Counted from the stretch's first letter, positions 25,666 to 35,364 are shown. The stretch: 64,000 nucleotides of DNA from an uncultured bacterium (GCA_905215555.1 CAJMQU010000010.1:33955-97954); one strand, 5' to 3'. Translations and numbers: made by a program. Notes: generated from the letters alone by a model not told the origin.

Positions 25666-28600
25666 ATGACGATTAGGTTAAATAAAGTAACAAGAGATTT
25701 GAATGTAGGAATTTCAACGGTAGTTGAGTTCTTGCAGAAGAAAGGCTTTGCCGTTGAGGCAAACCCCAATACAAAAATTACTGAGGAGCAATATGCTTTG
25801 CTCGTGAAAGAGTTCAGTACAGATAAGAACCTTAGACTTGAATCAGAACGTTTCATTCAGGAGCGACAGAACAAAGACCGGAACAAAGCGTCGGTATCTA
25901 TTGACGGTTACGAAGCGGAGACTGCGGAGAAAGCAAGAGTTGAGGAAATCAAGACTGTAATCCCCGAAGATGCCCGTCCGAAGTTTAAACCGGTCGGAAA
26001 GATTGACTTAGATAAACTGAACAACCGGAAACCGGTAGTGGAGAAAGTGGAAGAAAAGAAAGTAGAAGAAATTGCACCTGTGGTGAAGGAAGAACCCAAA
26101 CCGCAGCCTAAGCCGGAACTCAGGCCCGAACCTAAGCCGGAGCCTAAACCGGAACCCAAACCGGAGCCCGAATCCAAACCGGCACCAGCTCCTGCACCCA
26201 AGCCTGAGCCTGTGGTGAAAGAAGAACCGAAAGTGGTTGTGGAATCCAAACCGGCACCAACTCCGGTAGCACCTCATAAAGAAGAAATGAAAAAAGAAAC
26301 GCCTGCTCCTGTGGCACCTGCCAAGGAAGAACCGAAGCCTGTTGCGGCTGAAGAAACACCTGCGAAGAGTGGTGAAGCGGAAATCTTCACAATTCATAAA
26401 CCGGAGTTTGTTTCTAAGATTAATATCATCGGGCAGATTGACCTGGCTACGCTGAACCAATCTACACGTCCCAAGAAGAAGACCAAAGAGGAAAAACGTA
26501 AGGAACGTGAAGAGAAGGAAAAGATTCGTCAGGATCAGAAGAAACTGATGAAAGAGGCGATTATCAAGGAAATCCGCCGCGAAGACAGTAAAGTGAAAGA
26601 TGGCAAGGAAAAAGACACCGATGCCAACGGAAACAAGAAAAAACGTCTCCGTATTAATAATAATAAGGAGAAAGTAGATATCAATAACGCGTCCAACTTC
26701 CAGCGTGGAGGTGACCGTCCGGGAGGCGGAAAACCCCAGGGAGGCGGCCAGGGCGGTGGTGCCAATAACCATCAGGGAGGCGGCAATCGCAACAACCGTA
26801 ACAACAATAACAACAAGGACCGTTTCAAGAAACCTGTCATCAAACAGGAAGTTAAGGAGGAAGACGTAGCTAAACAAGTAAAAGAAACCTTGGCACGCCT
26901 CACTTCCAAAGGTAAGAGCAAAACATCGAAATATCGTAAGGATAAGCGCGACATGGCTTCCAGCCGTATGCAGGAAATGGAAGACCGTGAAATGGCGGAC
27001 AGCAAGGTACTGAAGATTACGGAATTCGTGACGGCAAATGAGTTGGCAAGCATGATGGATGTTTCCGTTACGCAGGTTATCGCTACTTGTATGAGTATCG
27101 GTATCATGGTTTCCATCAACCAGCGATTGGATGCTGAAACCATCAATCTGGTGGCAGAAGAATTCGGCTACAAAACCGAGTATGTCAGTGCGGAAGTGGC
27201 ACAGGCCATTGTTGAGGAAGAAGACTCTGAAGAAGATCTGGAACCACGCGCACCGATTGTTACCGTCATGGGTCACGTAGACCATGGTAAGACTTCATTG
27301 CTCGACTATATCCGTAAGGCAAATGTTATTGCCGGTGAAGCCGGTGGTATCACGCAGCACATCGGTGCTTACAATGTGAAGCTGGAAGACGGACGTAAGA
27401 TTACGTTCCTCGATACTCCGGGGCATGAGGCGTTTACCGCCATGCGTGCCCGTGGTGCGAAGGTGACGGACGTGGTTATCATTATTGTCGCTGCCGACGA
27501 CAACGTGATGCCGCAGACGAAGGAGGCTATCAACCATGCCATGGCTGCCGGTGTACCTATCGTATTCGCAATTAACAAGATTGATAAACCGACTGCCAAT
27601 GCCGACAAGATAAAGGAAGAACTGGCAGCTATGAACTACCTCGTTGAAGAATGGGGCGGTAAGTATCAGTCGCAAGATATCTCAGCTAAGAAGGGTCTGG
27701 GTGTGAACGATCTGTTGGAAAAGGTATTGCTGGAAGCTGAAATGCTCGACTTGAAGGCAAACCCGAACCGTAAGGCTACCGGTTCCATCATTGAGTCTTC
27801 TCTGGACAAGGGACGTGGTTATGTAGCTACCATGCTGGTTTCCAACGGTACGTTGCGCGTAGGCGACATCGTGCTGGCAGGTACGGCTTACGGTAAGGTG
27901 AAAGCCATGTTCAACGAACGTAACCAGCGTCTGAAAGAGGCCGGACCGTCTGAACCGGTATTGATTCTCGGTTTGAACGGGGCACCTGCCGCAGGCGATA
28001 CGTTCCATGTGCTTGATACGGAACAGGAAGCACGTGAAATTGCCAACAAGCGTGAACAGTTGCAACGCGAACAGGGCTTGCGTACTCAGAAGATGTTGAC
28101 TTTGGATGAAGTAGGTCGCCGTCTGGCTTTGGGCGATTTCCACGAACTGAACATCATCGTTAAGGGTGACGTGGACGGTTCTGTAGAGGCATTGAGCGAC
28201 TCGTTGATCAAGCTGTCCACGGAACAGGTACAGGTGAATGTTATCCACAAGGGTGTTGGAGCTATCTCCGAGTCCGACGTTTCACTGGCTGCCGCTTCAG
28301 ATGCCATTATCATCGGCTTCCAGGTGCGTCCGTCGAATGCTGCTGCGAAGTTGGCGGAAAACGAGGGTGTGGATATCCGCAAATACTCGGTAATCTACGA
28401 CGCTATCGAAGAGGTGAAGGCCGCTATGGAAGGTATGTTGGCACCGCAGGTGAAGGAGCAGGTGACTGCGACCATCGAAGTACGCGAAGTGTTCAATATC
28501 ACCAAGGTAGGTCTCGTAGCCGGCGCGGTAGTGAAGACCGGAAAGGTGAAACGCAGCGACAAGGCTCGTCTCATCCGCGATGGTATTGTAATCTTCACTG

Positions 28601-28752
28601 GTGCTATCAATGCTTTGAAACGTTTCAAGGATGATGTGAAGGAAGTGGGTACCAACTTCGAGTGTGGTATCAGCCTGACCAACTGCAACGATATCAAGGT
28701 AGGTGATATCATCGAGTCTTATGAGGAAATAGAAGTAAAACAAACTCTTTAA
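25666..28752 (+). CDS. infB: Translation initiation factor IF-2
   Basis: GTPase that brings initiator tRNA to the 30S subunit; 1028 residues. IF2-N helical domain at 1-55 and a second at about 455-510. Between them are two low-complexity regions: KPEPKPEP-type repeats (about 140-260) and a Gly/Asn-rich part (about 345-390, GGGQGGGANNHQGGG, NNRNNNNN). The GTP-binding domain begins with GHVDHGKT at about 536-543, then DTPGHEAF and NKIDKP; the beta-barrel and C-terminal domains follow (RGYVATMLVSNGTL..., IEVREVFNITKVGLVAGAVV). Complete. A repeat at 28757 follows the stop. Confidence 0.96.
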   Translation: MTIRLNKVTRDLNVGISTVVEFLQKKGFAVEANPNTKITEEQYALLVKEFSTDKNLRLESERFIQERQNKDRNKASVSIDGYEAETAEKARVEEIKTVIPEDARPKFKPVGKIDLDKLNNRKPVVEKVEEKKVEEIAPVVKEEPKPQPKPELRPEPKPEPKPEPKPEPESKPAPAPAPKPEPVVKEEPKVVVESKPAPTPVAPHKEEMKKETPAPVAPAKEEPKPVAAEETPAKSGEAEIFTIHKPEFVSKINIIGQIDLATLNQSTRPKKKTKEEKRKEREEKEKIRQDQKKLMKEAIIKEIRREDSKVKDGKEKDTDANGNKKKRLRINNNKEKVDINNASNFQRGGDRPGGGKPQGGGQGGGANNHQGGGNRNNRNNNNNKDRFKKPVIKQEVKEEDVAKQVKETLARLTSKGKSKTSKYRKDKRDMASSRMQEMEDREMADSKVLKITEFVTANELASMMDVSVTQVIATCMSIGIMVSINQRLDAETINLVAEEFGYKTEYVSAEVAQAIVEEEDSEEDLEPRAPIVTVMGHVDHGKTSLLDYIRKANVIAGEAGGITQHIGAYNVKLEDGRKITFLDTPGHEAFTAMRARGAKVTDVVIIIVAADDNVMPQTKEAINHAMAAGVPIVFAINKIDKPTANADKIKEELAAMNYLVEEWGGKYQSQDISAKKGLGVNDLLEKVLLEAEMLDLKANPNRKATGSIIESSLDKGRGYVATMLVSNGTLRVGDIVLAGTAYGKVKAMFNERNQRLKEAGPSEPVLILGLNGAPAAGDTFHVLDTEQEAREIANKREQLQREQGLRTQKMLTLDEVGRRLALGDFHELNIIVKGDVDGSVEALSDSLIKLSTEQVQVNVIHKGVGAISESDVSLAAASDAIIIGFQVRPSNAAAKLAENEGVDIRKYSVIYDAIEEVKAAMEGMLAPQVKEQVTATIEVREVFNITKVGLVAGAVVKTGKVKRSDKARLIRDGIVIFTGAINALKRFKDDVKEVGTNFECGISLTNCNDIKVGDIIESYEEIEVKQTL

Positions 28753-28756
28753 TAGT

Positions 28757-28846
28757 AGTTGAGAGTTGAGGATTGAGAGTTGAGAGTTTGCTATGCAGCG
28801 TATTTGCGCAGCTTAACTCTCAACTCTCAATTCTCAACTCTTAACT
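28757..28846. repeat. REP-like inverted repeat with conserved loop core (copy A)
   Basis: Arms 28757-28790 and 28813-28846 are 34 bases with four mismatches, made of reiterated TTGAGAG words. The loop 28791-28812 is CTATGCAGCG-TATT-TGCGCAGC. The reverse complement of that core recurs in the unrelated element at 32951-33011. Lies between infB and the CvpA-like gene. Confidence 0.85.
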
Positions 28847-28855
28847 TTTTTAACC

Positions 28856-29359
28856 ATGACAATATTGGATATCATCATATTGGTGGTGGTCGGTGCCGGA
28901 GCGGTTATCGGTTTTATTAAAGGCTTCATCAAGCAGTTGGCGTCAATCCTGGGACTGATTGTCGGTTTGCTGGCAGCGAAAGCGCTGTATGTGTCGGTAG
29001 CTGAGAATGTCTTTTCCAAGATAACGGATTCCATGACGTTTGCACAGATACTGGCATTTGTCGTTATCTGGGTGTTGGTGCCGTTGCTGTTCCTGCTGGT
29101 GGCTGCTTTACTGACCAAGGCGATGGAAGCTGTTTCGCTCGGTTGGCTCAACCGCTGGCTCGGTGCGGGACTGGGAGCACTGAAATTCCTGTTGCTGACC
29201 AGTTTACTGATTTGTGTTATTGAGTTTATTGACTCGGATAATACGCTGGTCGACCAAACAATGAAGGAGGATTCAGTGTTATATTATCCTATAGAGTCCT
29301 TCGCAGGGATGTTTTTCCCTGCCGCAAAAGAAGTTACTGAACAATATATACTTAATTAA
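28856..29359 (+). CDS. CvpA-family membrane protein
   Basis: Inner-membrane protein of 167 residues with four hydrophobic segments (ILDIIILVVVGAGAVIGFIKGFIKQLASILGLIVGLL, FAQILAFVVIWVLVPLLFLLVAALL, LGALKFLLLTSLLICVI). The GFxKGFIKQL start is the CvpA hallmark; CvpA is needed for colicin V production in Escherichia coli and affects envelope stress, with no known biochemistry. It begins nine bases after the repeat at 28757-28846 and ends three bases before sufB, so it may be read with the suf genes. Confidence 0.85.
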   Translation: MTILDIIILVVVGAGAVIGFIKGFIKQLASILGLIVGLLAAKALYVSVAENVFSKITDSMTFAQILAFVVIWVLVPLLFLLVAALLTKAMEAVSLGWLNRWLGAGLGALKFLLLTSLLICVIEFIDSDNTLVDQTMKEDSVLYYPIESFAGMFFPAAKEVTEQYILN

Positions 29360-29362
29360 ATA

Positions 29363-30820
29363 ATGCAACCCGAAGAACCCAATAAATATGTAAAGGAACT
29401 GACGCAGGAGAAGTACAAGTACGGCTTCACCACCGACGTGCATACGGAAGTCATTGAGCGAGGGCTGAATGAAGACGTTGTACGGCTGATTTCTGCGAAG
29501 AAGAACGAGCCGGAATGGCTGTTGGAGTTCCGTCTGAAAGCATACCGTCACTGGCTGACGCTGGAAATGCCTACATGGGCACACCTCCGTATTCCTGAGA
29601 TAGATTATCAGGCTATTTCATACTACGCCGACCCGTTGGCGAAGAAGAAAGATGCTCCGAAAAGCATGGATGAGGTAGACCCAGAGTTGATAAAGACTTT
29701 TAATAAACTGGGCATTCCGTTGGAAGAGCAGATGGCTCTGAGTGGCATGGCGGTGGATGCCGTGATGGACTCCGTATCTGTGAAAACAACTTTCAAGGAG
29801 ACGTTGATGGAGAAGGGGATTATCTTCTGTTCCATCAGTGAGGCGATACGCGAGCATCCCGACCTGGTGCAGAAATATCTTGGTTCCGTAGTGGGATACC
29901 GTGATAATTTCTTTGCTGCGCTGAACTCAGCGGTATTCTCTGACGGTTCATTCGTATATATCCCGAAAGGGGTACGTTGCCCGATGGAGTTATCTACTTA
30001 TTTCCGCATTAATGCCCGCAACACAGGACAGTTTGAACGGACGCTGATTGTGGCAGATGATGATTCATACGTTTCTTATTTGGAAGGTTGCACGGCGCCG
30101 ATGCGCGATGAGAACCAGTTGCATGCCGCTATCGTGGAGATTGTGGTGCATGACCGTGCAGAAGTGAAGTACAGCACTGTGCAGAACTGGTATCCGGGTG
30201 ATGCTGAAGGCAAGGGCGGTGTGTATAACTTTGTGACGAAGCGTGGCAATTGTAAGGGTGTGAACAGCAAGCTGTCCTGGACACAGGTTGAGACGGGTTC
30301 AGCCATCACGTGGAAATATCCTTCTTGTATTCTGACAGGAGATAATTCTTCTGCGGAATTCTATAGTGTAGCGGTGACGAACAATTACCAGCAGGCGGAT
30401 ACGGGTACGAAGATGATACATCTGGGCAAGAATACCAGCAGTACGATTGTCAGCAAGGGTATCTCTGCCGGACACAGCGAGAACTCATACCGTGGCTTGG
30501 TGCGTGTGGCTCAGAAAGCCGATAATGCGCGTAACTACAGCCAGTGCGACTCTTTGTTGCTCGGGGATAAGTGTGGTGCGCATACCTTCCCGTATATGGA
30601 CATCCATAATGAAACGGCGGTTGTAGAGCACGAGGCGACTACCAGCAAGATCAATGAAGACCAGATATTCTATTGCAACCAGCGTGGTATTTCTACGGAG
30701 GATGCTGTAGGGCTGATAGTGAACGGTTATGCTAAGGAAGTGCTGAACAAACTGCCTATGGAGTTTGCGGTAGAAGCTCAGAAGTTGCTGGCAATTTCGC
30801 TGGAAGGCAGCGTAGGATAA
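29363..30820 (+). CDS. sufB: Fe-S scaffold protein SufB
   Basis: Scaffold on which the SufBCD complex builds iron-sulfur clusters in the cytoplasm; 485 residues, normal length. Diagnostic stretches: FSDGSFVYIPKGVRCPMELSTYFRIN, YSQCDSLLLGDKCGAHTFPYMD (with the cluster-relevant Cys), HEATTSKINEDQIFYCNQRGI. First gene of sufBCDS; gaps between sufB, C and D are 3-25 bases. Confidence 0.96.
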   Translation: MQPEEPNKYVKELTQEKYKYGFTTDVHTEVIERGLNEDVVRLISAKKNEPEWLLEFRLKAYRHWLTLEMPTWAHLRIPEIDYQAISYYADPLAKKKDAPKSMDEVDPELIKTFNKLGIPLEEQMALSGMAVDAVMDSVSVKTTFKETLMEKGIIFCSISEAIREHPDLVQKYLGSVVGYRDNFFAALNSAVFSDGSFVYIPKGVRCPMELSTYFRINARNTGQFERTLIVADDDSYVSYLEGCTAPMRDENQLHAAIVEIVVHDRAEVKYSTVQNWYPGDAEGKGGVYNFVTKRGNCKGVNSKLSWTQVETGSAITWKYPSCILTGDNSSAEFYSVAVTNNYQQADTGTKMIHLGKNTSSTIVSKGISAGHSENSYRGLVRVAQKADNARNYSQCDSLLLGDKCGAHTFPYMDIHNETAVVEHEATTSKINEDQIFYCNQRGISTEDAVGLIVNGYAKEVLNKLPMEFAVEAQKLLAISLEGSVG

Positions 30821-30844
30821 GTATAAAATAAAAAAATAAATATC

Positions 30845-31597
30845 ATGTTAGAGATAAAAGACCTGCATGCCAGTGTAAATGGCAAAGAGATATTGAAAGG
30901 CATCAACCTGTCGGTAAGAGCAGGTGAGGTGCATGCTATTATGGGGCCGAATGGTTCCGGTAAAAGTACTCTTTCGGCTGTATTGGTAGGTAATCCTGCC
31001 TTTGAGGTGACGAAGGGAAGCGTGACTTTTTGCGGTAAGAACCTGCTGGACTTTTCACCGGAAGACCGTAGCCACGAAGGTATCTTCCTCAGCTTTCAAT
31101 ATCCGGTGGAAATTCCGGGTGTGAGTATGGTGAACTTCATGCGTGCAGCAGTGAACGAGCAACGTAAATACAATCATTTGCCTGCTCTCAGTGCAAGTGA
31201 GTTCCTGAAGTTGATGCGTGAAAAGCGTGCCATTGTGGAACTGGATAATAAATTGGCTAACCGTTCGGTGAACGAAGGCTTCTCCGGTGGTGAGAAGAAG
31301 CGGAATGAAATCTTCCAGATGGCTATGCTGGAACCGAAATTGAGCATCCTGGATGAAACGGATTCCGGACTGGATATCGATGCTTTGCGTATCGTAGCCG
31401 AAGGTGTGAACAAGTTGAAAACACCGGAGAACAGTACCATTGTCATCACTCACTACCAACGCTTACTGGATTATATCAAACCTGACGTCGTACATGTGCT
31501 TTACAAAGGCCGTATCGTGAAGACTGCGGGACCGGAATTGGCTCTGGAACTGGAAGAGAAGGGGTATGACTGGATTAAGAAGGAGTTGGGAGAATAA
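30845..31597 (+). CDS. sufC: Fe-S assembly ATPase SufC
   Basis: Soluble ABC-type ATPase of the SufBCD complex; 250 residues. Walker A is GPNGSGKST, the ABC signature is NEGFSGGEKKRNEI (the SGGEKKR form with EKKRNE marks SufC), and Walker B is LSILDETDSGLDIDAL. It sits between sufB and sufD, four bases before the latter. Confidence 0.96.
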   Translation: MLEIKDLHASVNGKEILKGINLSVRAGEVHAIMGPNGSGKSTLSAVLVGNPAFEVTKGSVTFCGKNLLDFSPEDRSHEGIFLSFQYPVEIPGVSMVNFMRAAVNEQRKYNHLPALSASEFLKLMREKRAIVELDNKLANRSVNEGFSGGEKKRNEIFQMAMLEPKLSILDETDSGLDIDALRIVAEGVNKLKTPENSTIVITHYQRLLDYIKPDVVHVLYKGRIVKTAGPELALELEEKGYDWIKKELGE

Positions 31598-31600
31598 ATT

Positions 31601-32944
31601 ATGAATGCAGAACAACAATACATAGATCTTTTCTCCCAGACGGAAGCTATGATATGCCAGCATAGTGCCGAGGTGCTGAATGCTCCCCGTGCCACTGCAT
31701 TTGCCGACTTCGAGCGGCTTGGCTTTCCTACCCGTAAACAGGAGAAATATAAATATACCGATGTCAGCAAGTTCTTTGAACCGGACTATGGGTTGAACTT
31801 GAACCGTCTGGATATTCCAGTAAATCCCTATGAAGTATTCAAATGTGATGTACCCAATATGAGTACCTCTCTGTACTTTGTAGTGAATGATGCTTTTTAC
31901 AATAAAGCGCTACCCGCTTCACATCTGCCCGAAGGAGTGATCTTCGGCAGTTTGAAAGAGATGGCAGAGAAGCAGCCGGAGCTGGTGAAGAAATACTACG
32001 GTAAGCTGGCAGACACCTCGAAAGACGGAGTGACAGCATTCAATACTGCTTTTGCACAAGACGGTGTGTTGCTGTATGTGCCGAAGAATGTAGTAGTGGA
32101 ACGTCCCATCCAGTTGGTGAATATCCTTCGTGGTGATGTGAACTTTCTGGTAAACCGCCGGGTCTTGATTGTATTGGAAGATGGTGCACAGGCACGCATG
32201 CTGGTGTGCGACCATGCCATGGATGCCGTGAACTTCCTGGCAACCCAGGTGATAGAAGTATTCGTAGGTGAGAATGCTGTCTTTGATCTTTACGAGCTCG
32301 AAGAAACGCATACAAGTACCGTACGTATCAGCAATATGTATGTGAAACAGGAAGCCAACAGTAACGTATTGCTGAATGGCATGACCTTGCATAACGGTAC
32401 TTCCCGCAACACCACCGAAGTATTGCTGGCAGGTGAAGGTGCCGAAATTAACCTTTGCGGTATGGCCATTGCAGATAAGAATCAGCATGTAGACAACAAT
32501 ACAAGTATCGACCATGCCGTACCTAACTGCACGAGCAATGAGCTCTTCAAGTATGTGCTCGATGACCAGTCAGTCGGTGCATTTGCCGGTTTGGTATTAG
32601 TGCGCCCGGATGCGCAACATACCAATTCGCAACAAACGAACCGGAATCTCTGCGCTACCCGTGAAGCACGTATGTATACGCAGCCGCAACTGGAAATTTA
32701 TGCCGATGATGTGAAATGTAGTCATGGCGCTACTGTTGGTCAGTTGGATGAAAATGCGCTTTTCTATATGCGCCAGCGCGGTATTCCGCAACGTGAAGCC
32801 CGCCTGTTACTGATGTTCGCTTTCGTGAACGAGGTGATCGACACCATCCGGCTGGATGCATTGAAAGACCGCTTGCATTTGCTGGTGGAGAAGCGTTTTC
32901 GTGGAGAACTGAATAAGTGCCAGGGCTGCGCTATTTGTAAATGA
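31601..32944 (+). CDS. sufD: Fe-S assembly protein SufD
   Basis: SufB-like partner that completes the SufBC2D complex; 447 residues. N-terminal helical region has GFPTRKQEKYKYTDVSKFF; the beta-helical core follows (VERPIQLVNIL..., NRRVLIVLEDGAQARMLVCDHA); the C-terminal SufB/D domain ends with KCSHGATVGQLDENALFYMRQRGIP. The final four Cys (CQGCAICK) are an unusual tail near residue 440. An REP-like element lies between it and sufS. Confidence 0.95.
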   Translation: MNAEQQYIDLFSQTEAMICQHSAEVLNAPRATAFADFERLGFPTRKQEKYKYTDVSKFFEPDYGLNLNRLDIPVNPYEVFKCDVPNMSTSLYFVVNDAFYNKALPASHLPEGVIFGSLKEMAEKQPELVKKYYGKLADTSKDGVTAFNTAFAQDGVLLYVPKNVVVERPIQLVNILRGDVNFLVNRRVLIVLEDGAQARMLVCDHAMDAVNFLATQVIEVFVGENAVFDLYELEETHTSTVRISNMYVKQEANSNVLLNGMTLHNGTSRNTTEVLLAGEGAEINLCGMAIADKNQHVDNNTSIDHAVPNCTSNELFKYVLDDQSVGAFAGLVLVRPDAQHTNSQQTNRNLCATREARMYTQPQLEIYADDVKCSHGATVGQLDENALFYMRQRGIPQREARLLLMFAFVNEVIDTIRLDALKDRLHLLVEKRFRGELNKCQGCAICK

Positions 32945-32950
32945 ATATAT

Positions 32951-33011
32951 AATTATTAAATATTAATTGGCTGCGCACGATAACGCTGCATAGAATTAAT
33001 ACCTAATAATT
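32951..33011. repeat. REP-like inverted repeat with conserved loop core (copy B)
   Basis: Arms 32951-32968 (AATTATTAAATATTAATT) and 32994-33011 match in reverse complement except for two bases. The loop 32969-32993 contains GCTGCGCA and CGCTGCATAG six bases apart, the reverse complement of the core at 28791-28812. Only the core, not the arms, is shared. Confidence 0.85.
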
Positions 33012-33033
33012 GATACTTTATACTTAAAACAAC

Positions 33034-34248
33034 ATGTATGATATTCAAAAGATAAGAGCCGATTTTCCGATACTTTCCCGTGAAGTGTACGGCAAACCAT
33101 TGGTCTACCTTGATAATGGGGCGACGACACAAAAGCCGCGCTGTGTGGTGGATGCCATAACGGATGAATATTATTCTGTCAATGCCAATGTGCATCGTGG
33201 CGTACACTTCCTGTCGCAACAGGCAACGGAACTGCACGAGGCAAGCCGTGAGACAGTGCGGAAGTTCATCAATGCCGGTTCTACAAATGAAGTCGTATTT
33301 ACGCGGGGAACCACGGAAAGCATCAATCTGTTAGTCTCCAGCTTCGGCGAAGCATTCCTGCATCCGGGTGATGAAGTGATTGTTTCCGTAATGGAACATC
33401 ATAGTAACATCGTCCCCTGGCAACTGCTGGCCGAACGGAAATGCATCAATCTGAAGGTTATTCCGATGAACGACCGCGGCGAACTCCTGATGGATGAATA
33501 CGAGAAGCTTTTCACTGACCGGACGAAGATTGTGAGCGTAGTACATGTGTCCAATGTTTTGGGTACGGTCAATCCTATCAAGGAAATGATTAAGATTGCC
33601 CATAAGCATGATGTACCTTTCCTGGTAGATGCGGCACAATCCATTCCCCACATGGCAGTGGACGTGCAGGATCTGGATGCTGATTTCCTTGTATTCTCCG
33701 GACATAAAGTGTACGGTCCTACCGGTGTGGGCGTGCTCTATGGTAAGGAAGAATGGCTGAATAAGTTACCTCCTTATCAAGGCGGCGGTGAGATGATACA
33801 GCATGTGTCTTTTGAACATACCACCTTCAACGAACTGCCGTTTAAATTCGAAGCCGGAACTCCCGACTATATCGGCACTACGGGACTGGCGAAAGCGCTC
33901 GATTATGTTTCCGCCATCGGCTTGGATAAGATTGCCGCCTATGAACATGAACTGACGGAGTATGCCACGCAGCGATTGAAAACAATCCCCGGTATGCGCA
34001 TCTTTGGTGAAGCGGCAGAGAAGGGGAGTGTTATTTCTTTCCTGGTAGGCGATATCCATCACTTCGATATGGGCACATTGCTCGACCGTCTCGGCATTGC
34101 CGTGCGTACAGGACACCATTGCGCCCAACCGCTGATGCAGCGTCTCGGCATAGAAGGTACGGTGCGTGCTTCCTTTGGAATCTACAATACGAAAGAGGAG
34201 ATAGATGTCTTGGTGGCAGGCATCGAACGTGTCAGTAAGATGTTTTGA
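33034..34248 (+). CDS. sufS: Cysteine desulfurase SufS
   Basis: Pyridoxal-phosphate enzyme that takes sulfur from cysteine and passes it to SufB, working with a SufE- or SufU-type acceptor; 404 residues. N-terminal class-V aminotransferase motifs are NANVHRGVHFLSQ and TRGTTESINLL; the PLP lysine is Lys225 in SGHKVYGPTG and the persulfide cysteine is Cys363 in RTGHHCAQPL. No sufE or sufU lies next to it, so the acceptor must be elsewhere. The stop codon lies inside the repeat at 34246-34327. Confidence 0.95.
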   Translation: MYDIQKIRADFPILSREVYGKPLVYLDNGATTQKPRCVVDAITDEYYSVNANVHRGVHFLSQQATELHEASRETVRKFINAGSTNEVVFTRGTTESINLLVSSFGEAFLHPGDEVIVSVMEHHSNIVPWQLLAERKCINLKVIPMNDRGELLMDEYEKLFTDRTKIVSVVHVSNVLGTVNPIKEMIKIAHKHDVPFLVDAAQSIPHMAVDVQDLDADFLVFSGHKVYGPTGVGVLYGKEEWLNKLPPYQGGGEMIQHVSFEHTTFNELPFKFEAGTPDYIGTTGLAKALDYVSAIGLDKIAAYEHELTEYATQRLKTIPGMRIFGEAAEKGSVISFLVGDIHHFDMGTLLDRLGIAVRTGHHCAQPLMQRLGIEGTVRASFGIYNTKEEIDVLVAGIERVSKMF

Positions 34249-34327
34249 TTAGTGATTAGGGGGTAGTGATTAGTGATAACCATCCGTATAGCGCCAATCA
34301 CTAATCACTATCCCTAATCCCTAATCA
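34246..34327. terminator. Bidirectional terminator/repeat between convergent genes
   Basis: Arms 34246-34277 and 34297-34327 pair closely; both are built from TGATTAG and TGATTAGTGAT words. The left arm begins at the sufS stop TGA and the right arm covers the last codons of the minus-strand CNNM gene. A relative sharing ACTAATCACT is at 61518-61556. Confidence 0.8.
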
Positions 34328-35364
34328 TTAATTTTCGCCTCCGCCAGCTTCTTCTGCCACTTATCCCGTGCCAGTTTCTGCATATCCGTAACGCTGTCTT
34401 TCTCATCCACAATCTCGAAGCCCAAGGCTGTTTCTATAATATCTTCCATAGTGACAATTCCCCAGAAGCAACCGTATTCATCAATCAGGATCGAGATATG
34501 CTCTTTCCGCTCAAGCATCTGTTCCCAAACCGTGGAAACAGGACTATTCTCGGGAAAGGAAAGGATAGGGCGGGCCACATCCTTCAGGCACATATCGAAT
34601 CTGTCCTCGGCTAACTTTTCGAGTATGGTCTGCCGCAGCACATAGCCTGTGATGTAATCTTTGCTATCATTATAAATCGGTATACGGGAGTAGAACTTAT
34701 ACTTCCCATCCTGATAGAACTCTTTCAAGGACATACTTTCGGGAGCTGTTGCCACCACGGTACGAGGAGTCATAATGGATTGTGACTTTACTTTATCCAA
34801 TCTGATGAGGTTCTGTATCATCTTGTTTTCCTTCATCTGGAAAACACCTTCTTCCACTCCGATGGAAATCATAGCCGAAACCTCTTCGCGGCTTACGGAT
34901 AATTCTTGCTTGCCGGAAGAAAACAGACGGGTAATCAGCTCGGACAGCCACACCAGGGGATAACAGATAATAATAAGGAAGTTAATGATGCGGGCCGACG
35001 GAAGCGCCAGTGTGCGCCAGTAACAGGCACCTATCGTTTTAGGAATGATCTCCGAGAGAACAAGGATTAAGATAGTCAGTATGGCGGAGATTACACCGAA
35101 GTAAGCTTCTCCGAATATCTTTACCGCTTCGGCACCGACACCTGCCGCACCGACGGTGTGGGCAATGGTGTTCAGAGATAATATGGCGGCAATAGGCCGG
35201 TCGATATCTTGTTTGAACTTCTTCAGTAAAATGGCGCTTTTCCCGTGTGTTTTCTCTTTGGTGGAGATGTACGACATCGGGGTGGATAATAAGACAGCTT
35301 CCAGGATGGAGCATAAAAAGGATAATGCTAATGCAATGGTCAGGTATAATAAAACAAGTCCCAT
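34321..35364 (-). CDS. CNNM/CBS-domain membrane protein (hemolysin C-like)
   Basis: Inner-membrane protein of 347 residues from the CorC/CNNM family implicated in metal (magnesium) efflux. The N-terminal DUF21 domain has four hydrophobic helices (YLTIALALSFLCSILEAVLL, VISAILTILILVLSEIIPKTI, INFLIIICYPLVWL) with the characteristic SEIIPKTIGA. Then two CBS domains (about 205-320; SIMTPRTVVATAP, YITGYVLRQTILE, WGIVTMEDIIE). The usual C-terminal CorC_HlyC domain is absent, so this is a short form, common in Bacteroidetes. Convergent with sufS. Confidence 0.85.
   Translation of the reverse strand: MGLVLLYLTIALALSFLCSILEAVLLSTPMSYISTKEKTHGKSAILLKKFKQDIDRPIAAILSLNTIAHTVGAAGVGAEAVKIFGEAYFGVISAILTILILVLSEIIPKTIGACYWRTLALPSARIINFLIIICYPLVWLSELITRLFSSGKQELSVSREEVSAMISIGVEEGVFQMKENKMIQNLIRLDKVKSQSIMTPRTVVATAPESMSLKEFYQDGKYKFYSRIPIYNDSKDYITGYVLRQTILEKLAEDRFDMCLKDVARPILSFPENSPVSTVWEQMLERKEHISILIDEYGCFWGIVTMEDIIETALGFEIVDEKDSVTDMQKLARDKWQKKLAEAKIND

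Noticed and set aside
26008..27285. A 425-codon open frame on the minus strand opposite infB
   Set aside because: It lies wholly inside infB, its residues mirror the Lys/Glu/Pro-rich coding strand, and it has no ribosome site or promoter. The infB frame is fully supported by IF-2 motifs.
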